Of a stretch of 7,927 nt of DNA, positions 5,786 to 7,927 are shown in pieces (the first letter of the stretch is position 1; each line of letters opens with the position of its first letter). This DNA comes from Acidobacteriaceae bacterium (GTDB lineage Bacteria > Acidobacteriota > Terriglobia > Terriglobales > Acidobacteriaceae). The position numbers were made by a program, and so were the translations under genes. The notes under the pieces were generated by a model. The model saw nothing but the letters and a program-made list of their open reading frames with translations. It did not search any database and was not told the DNA's origin. Location of the stretch: the NCBI GenBank assembly GCA_003140655.1, contig PLKR01000567.1, positions 2,120 through 10,046 of the forward strand, given 5' to 3'.

Positions 5786-7512
5786 TGTTGAGCGTTGCTG
5801 ACTATCAGGTGATATGCCGTAATGATTTTTACACGTTCATGCATCGTGGTTTCTGCGAGCTTAATCGAGACTCTCTGTTCTCCCACAACTGGCACAATGA
5901 GCTGATCGCATCCAAGCTGCAGGCCTGCCTCGATGGGCAAATCACGCGGCTTATCATCAATCTGCCGCCGAGATCTTTGAAATCTCATGCCGCAACAATC
6001 TGCTTCCCGGCGTACGTGCTCGGACACAAGCCGAGCGCACAGATCATCTGCGCCAGCTACGGCCAACAGCTTGCTGATAAACACTCGCTGGACTGCCGAA
6101 CGTTGATGGGGAGCGAGTGGTATCGCGGGTTGTTCCCGGCTCAGCTTTCCCCTCGGAAGCAATCCGTGCAGGAATTTCTGACTACCGCGAATGGCTTTCG
6201 TCTGGCCACGTCGGTAGGCGGCGTTCTCACCGGCCGAGGGGCCGATTTCATCATCATCGATGACCCGCTGAAACCGGACGAGGCCGTTTCGCCAACCCGG
6301 CGCCAAGCGGTCAACGAGTGGTATGACCACACCCTATACACCCGGCTGAACGACAAGCGCAAGGGCGTCATTATCATCATCATGCAACGTCTCCACGAAG
6401 ACGACCTGGTCGGGCACGTGCTCGAGCAAGAACATTGGGAATGGGTGCGACTGCCGGCCATAGCAGAAGCGGATGAAACTCACCAAATCGTATCTCCTTT
6501 TCGCCAACGGACCGTGCGGCGCCGAGCTGGTGAAGCGCTTCACCCAGAGCGCGAACCATTGGAGGTTCTCGAAAATCTGCGGCGGACCCTGGGGGAGTAC
6601 AACTTCGCCGGCCAATATCAGCAAGAGCCAGCGCCACGCGGAGGCGGCATGGTGCAGGAGGAATGGTTCCGAAGCTATGTCCCCGGCGAAGAGCCGTCCC
6701 GTTTCGATCTAATTGTCCAGAGTTGGGACACTGCGAACAAAAGCACTGAATTGAACGACTACAGTGTTTGCACTACCTGGGGGGTGAAAAATAAGAAGAT
6801 CTACCTGCTGCATGTGCTGCGAAGGCGCATGGACTATCCCGATCTGAAGCGGGCAGTGCGCGAACTGGCTGAGCGCTTTCATCCGGCGAATATTTTGATC
6901 GAGGACAAGGCGTCCGGAACGCAATTGATTCAGGAACTGATTCGAGATAACGTCTACAGTGTCACGCGCTACGAGCCCACCATGGAGAAAGTAATCCGGT
7001 TGCACTCGATCACCATCCCCATCCGAAATGGATTCGTATATCTGCCGACCGAATCGGATTGGCTCGCAGCCTATTTGCACGAGCTGACGACGTTTCCGAA
7101 CGGCAAGCATGATGATCAGGCGGACTCCACGTCGCAGGCTCTCCATTGGCTCATTCAGCAAACTCCGATGTATGCAGTGTTGGATTGCTACAAACAAAAA
7201 GCGTTGGCCGAAAAGCTTGGGTTGCCTACAGGCTACGAATTCACGCAGTGGGACGAGGGAGAAGAGATCCTGGCGAGAAACAATAAAACCGGACACGAGA
7301 TTCGGTGGACGGGTCAAATCTGGGTTGACGCGCGCTCGAACGCTCCGTTAGGGCAATCAGAAACCTGTCCCAGTTGCGGCGCCGGTGGGGCCGTAACATT
7401 ACGGCACAGTAACCAAAAGCGATGTCAACAATGCGGCAAACAATGGCCGCCTATATCCCGGGTTCAACCACTGCTGACTAGAAGAGACGTCCTCAGCGGG
7501 ACGGAATTCTAG
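5785..7512 (+). CDS. terL: Phage-type terminase large subunit with C-terminal zinc ribbon
   Basis: Protein of 575 residues, the DNA-packaging motor and nuclease of tailed-phage-like elements. ATG 5785 is chosen for the TGATG coupling with the gene before it; GTG 5782 is possible. In the ATPase half, NLPPRSLKS (59-67) is the deviant Walker A, FIIIDDP (155-161) the Walker B with its catalytic acidic pair, and IMQRLHEDDL (199-208) the coupling motif. LHPERE and GEYNFAGQYQQEPAP (270-284) are usual linker sequences of this family. In the RNase H-like nuclease half, the acidic residues are D315 in QSWDTA, E373-D374 in LIEDKASGTQ and D443, D444, D447 in GKHDDQADS. All are present, so the enzyme looks active. 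Family members usually end soon after the last motif; here about 115 residues follow, with CPSC (528-531) and CQQC (547-550) forming a zinc ribbon. No portal gene follows in the window. Confidence 0.94.
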   Translation: MLSVADYQVICRNDFYTFMHRGFCELNRDSLFSHNWHNELIASKLQACLDGQITRLIINLPPRSLKSHAATICFPAYVLGHKPSAQIICASYGQQLADKHSLDCRTLMGSEWYRGLFPAQLSPRKQSVQEFLTTANGFRLATSVGGVLTGRGADFIIIDDPLKPDEAVSPTRRQAVNEWYDHTLYTRLNDKRKGVIIIIMQRLHEDDLVGHVLEQEHWEWVRLPAIAEADETHQIVSPFRQRTVRRRAGEALHPEREPLEVLENLRRTLGEYNFAGQYQQEPAPRGGGMVQEEWFRSYVPGEEPSRFDLIVQSWDTANKSTELNDYSVCTTWGVKNKKIYLLHVLRRRMDYPDLKRAVRELAERFHPANILIEDKASGTQLIQELIRDNVYSVTRYEPTMEKVIRLHSITIPIRNGFVYLPTESDWLAAYLHELTTFPNGKHDDQADSTSQALHWLIQQTPMYAVLDCYKQKALAEKLGLPTGYEFTQWDEGEEILARNNKTGHEIRWTGQIWVDARSNAPLGQSETCPSCGAGGAVTLRHSNQKRCQQCGKQWPPISRVQPLLTRRDVLSGTEF

Positions 7513-7545
7513 GCGGCATCAAGGGTTTTTCGGGATGATGTCCGC
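7513..7545. promoter_or_regulatory. Hairpin directly after the terL stop codon
   Basis: GCGGCATCA (7513-7521) pairs with TGATG plus CCGC (7536-7545, one bulged T), giving nine base pairs around a 14-base loop. The stem begins at the first base after the TAG. No T run follows, so it is not a standard intrinsic terminator. It may protect the 3' end of the transcript or mask a start, because the ATG codons of the small frame at 7535 fall at its loop edge and in the downstream arm. Confidence 0.4.
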
Positions 7546-7714
7546 GGTGGTGAAGATTTGGTGCGCGCAGGCCGCAAAATGGCCGCTGTGGTTCGTCAAA
7601 ACGCCACGTCCTGTAAGAGCTTTCCTCCGCGTGGTGATCAACCCCATGATTCAAGATTCGTTGCTGCTGCAGATGTTACTTCAAGGCACGGCTCGGCCAA
7701 CCTTCGGCAGGTAG
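7535..7714 (+). CDS. Possible 59-residue protein after terL
   Basis: The frame from ATG 7535 (or 7538) encodes 59 residues with a basic, tryptophan-containing start (WCAQAAKWPLWFVKTPRPVR) and a hydrophobic stretch DSLLLQMLLQ. It lies 22 bases after terL, with a weak AAGGG nine bases before the start. No family is recognised. A second plus frame and a 42-codon minus frame (7519-7647) are open through the same bases, so chance openness in GC-rich DNA is a serious alternative. Confidence 0.2.
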   Translation: MMSAVVKIWCAQAAKWPLWFVKTPRPVRAFLRVVINPMIQDSLLLQMLLQGTARPTFGR

Positions 7715-7744
7715 GCGCCTGGCGTCTTACCGGTTTCGGGAGTC

Positions 7745-7783
7745 GGGGCGGGACGCCCCCAAGACAGCCGCCGGGACGGCGGC
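7745..7783. repeat. Two adjacent GC-rich hairpins with shared GGGAC core (REP-like)
   Basis: The first hairpin is GGGGCG (7745-7750), GGA, CGCCCC (7754-7759). The second, seven bases on, is GCCGCC (7767-7772), GGGAC, GGCGGC (7778-7783). Both are perfect stems and both centre on CGGGACG, although the arms differ. Paired short palindromes of this style occur as dispersed intergenic repeats in many GC-rich genomes. They could also act as a transcription-end hairpin for the terL transcript, though no T run follows. Copy number in the genome cannot be judged here. Confidence 0.5.
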
Positions 7784-7927
7784 GCTACCCGCGGCCCGCT
7801 TCTACGCTCCCTCGATTCCGCAATCAGAAGCTTTGGCCGGCGTGCGTTGCAGCTCGCGAGCCCAGGATCACTGAAGACCGCGAGATCGAGCCCACCATTT
7901 CGCGCAATCGCTCGCGATCTCCTTCCG

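Larger units (their letters stand above)
7513..7927. other. Right-hand flank of terL without a confident gene
   Basis: These 415 bases show no phage portal, capsid or integrase sequence. The plus-strand frame continuing in register after the terL TAG has no further stop through the window end (over 135 codons). Its arginine- and proline-rich translation runs straight through the paired GC-rich hairpins, which argues against coding. Beyond 7783 I see no gene, RNA or repeat that I can support. Confidence 0.5.

Noticed and set aside
4060..7536. Imperfect direct repeat (CAGGGATTTATCAGGGA near 4060, CAAGGGTTTTTCGGGA near 7520) as attachment sites flanking the terminase cassette
   Set aside because: The match needs gaps and mismatches and no integrase or tRNA is present; too weak to claim.
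7519..7647. 42-codon minus-strand frame ending HQIFTTADIIPKNP
   Set aside because: No ribosome binding site, overlaps two open plus frames and the terL hairpin, and I could not name a family.

Overview
The window looks like a chromosomal stretch from an acidobacterium, probably of the Terriglobia/Koribacter-like lineages. This rests on protein resemblance recalled without a database search: a bacillithiol-type BshA glycosyltransferase, an HpnK-type deacetylase whose signatures fit acidobacterial members, a PilZ protein, and a decayed reading frame whose C-terminus resembles a small family I associate with acidobacteria. No rRNA, tRNA, CRISPR array or intact insertion sequence was seen.

Left part (1-2825), minus strand, housekeeping character: hpnK (GTG start at 2825), then a two-domain PilZ protein (start 1808), then bshA (start 998), which runs off the left edge without its C-terminus. 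The gaps are 123 and 129 bases. A plausible sigma70-like promoter sits between hpnK and the PilZ gene, with a perfect inverted repeat across its spacer. The hpnK leader contains a strong Shine-Dalgarno sequence that lies too far upstream, a hairpin, and an upstream reading frame that stops four bases before the start codon.

Middle part (about 2826-4286), gene-poor and decayed: on the minus strand I can read a truncated XRE-type helix-turn-helix regulator, a frameshifted frame with a well-preserved charged helical C-terminus, and a second short broken frame. Next come a perfect palindrome (4070-4088) and a 34-codon plus-strand frame behind an excellent ribosome binding site.

Right part (4287-7512), plus strand, phage-like: a 254-residue helical protein I do not recognise, a DUF5681 protein that probably acts as a small-terminase-like partner, and a complete large terminase (ATPase plus RNase H-like nuclease) with an added C-terminal four-cysteine zinc ribbon. 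The last two overlap by one base and are surely co-translated. No portal, capsid, integrase or lysis gene is visible, so this is either the left end of a prophage or an orphan terminase island. The final 415 bases hold a hairpin directly after the terminase stop, a low-confidence 59-residue frame, and two consecutive GC-rich hairpins sharing a GGGAC core that look like a dispersed repeat. The most interesting points are the terminase cassette (unknown protein, DUF5681, TerL with zinc ribbon) and the leader of hpnK.
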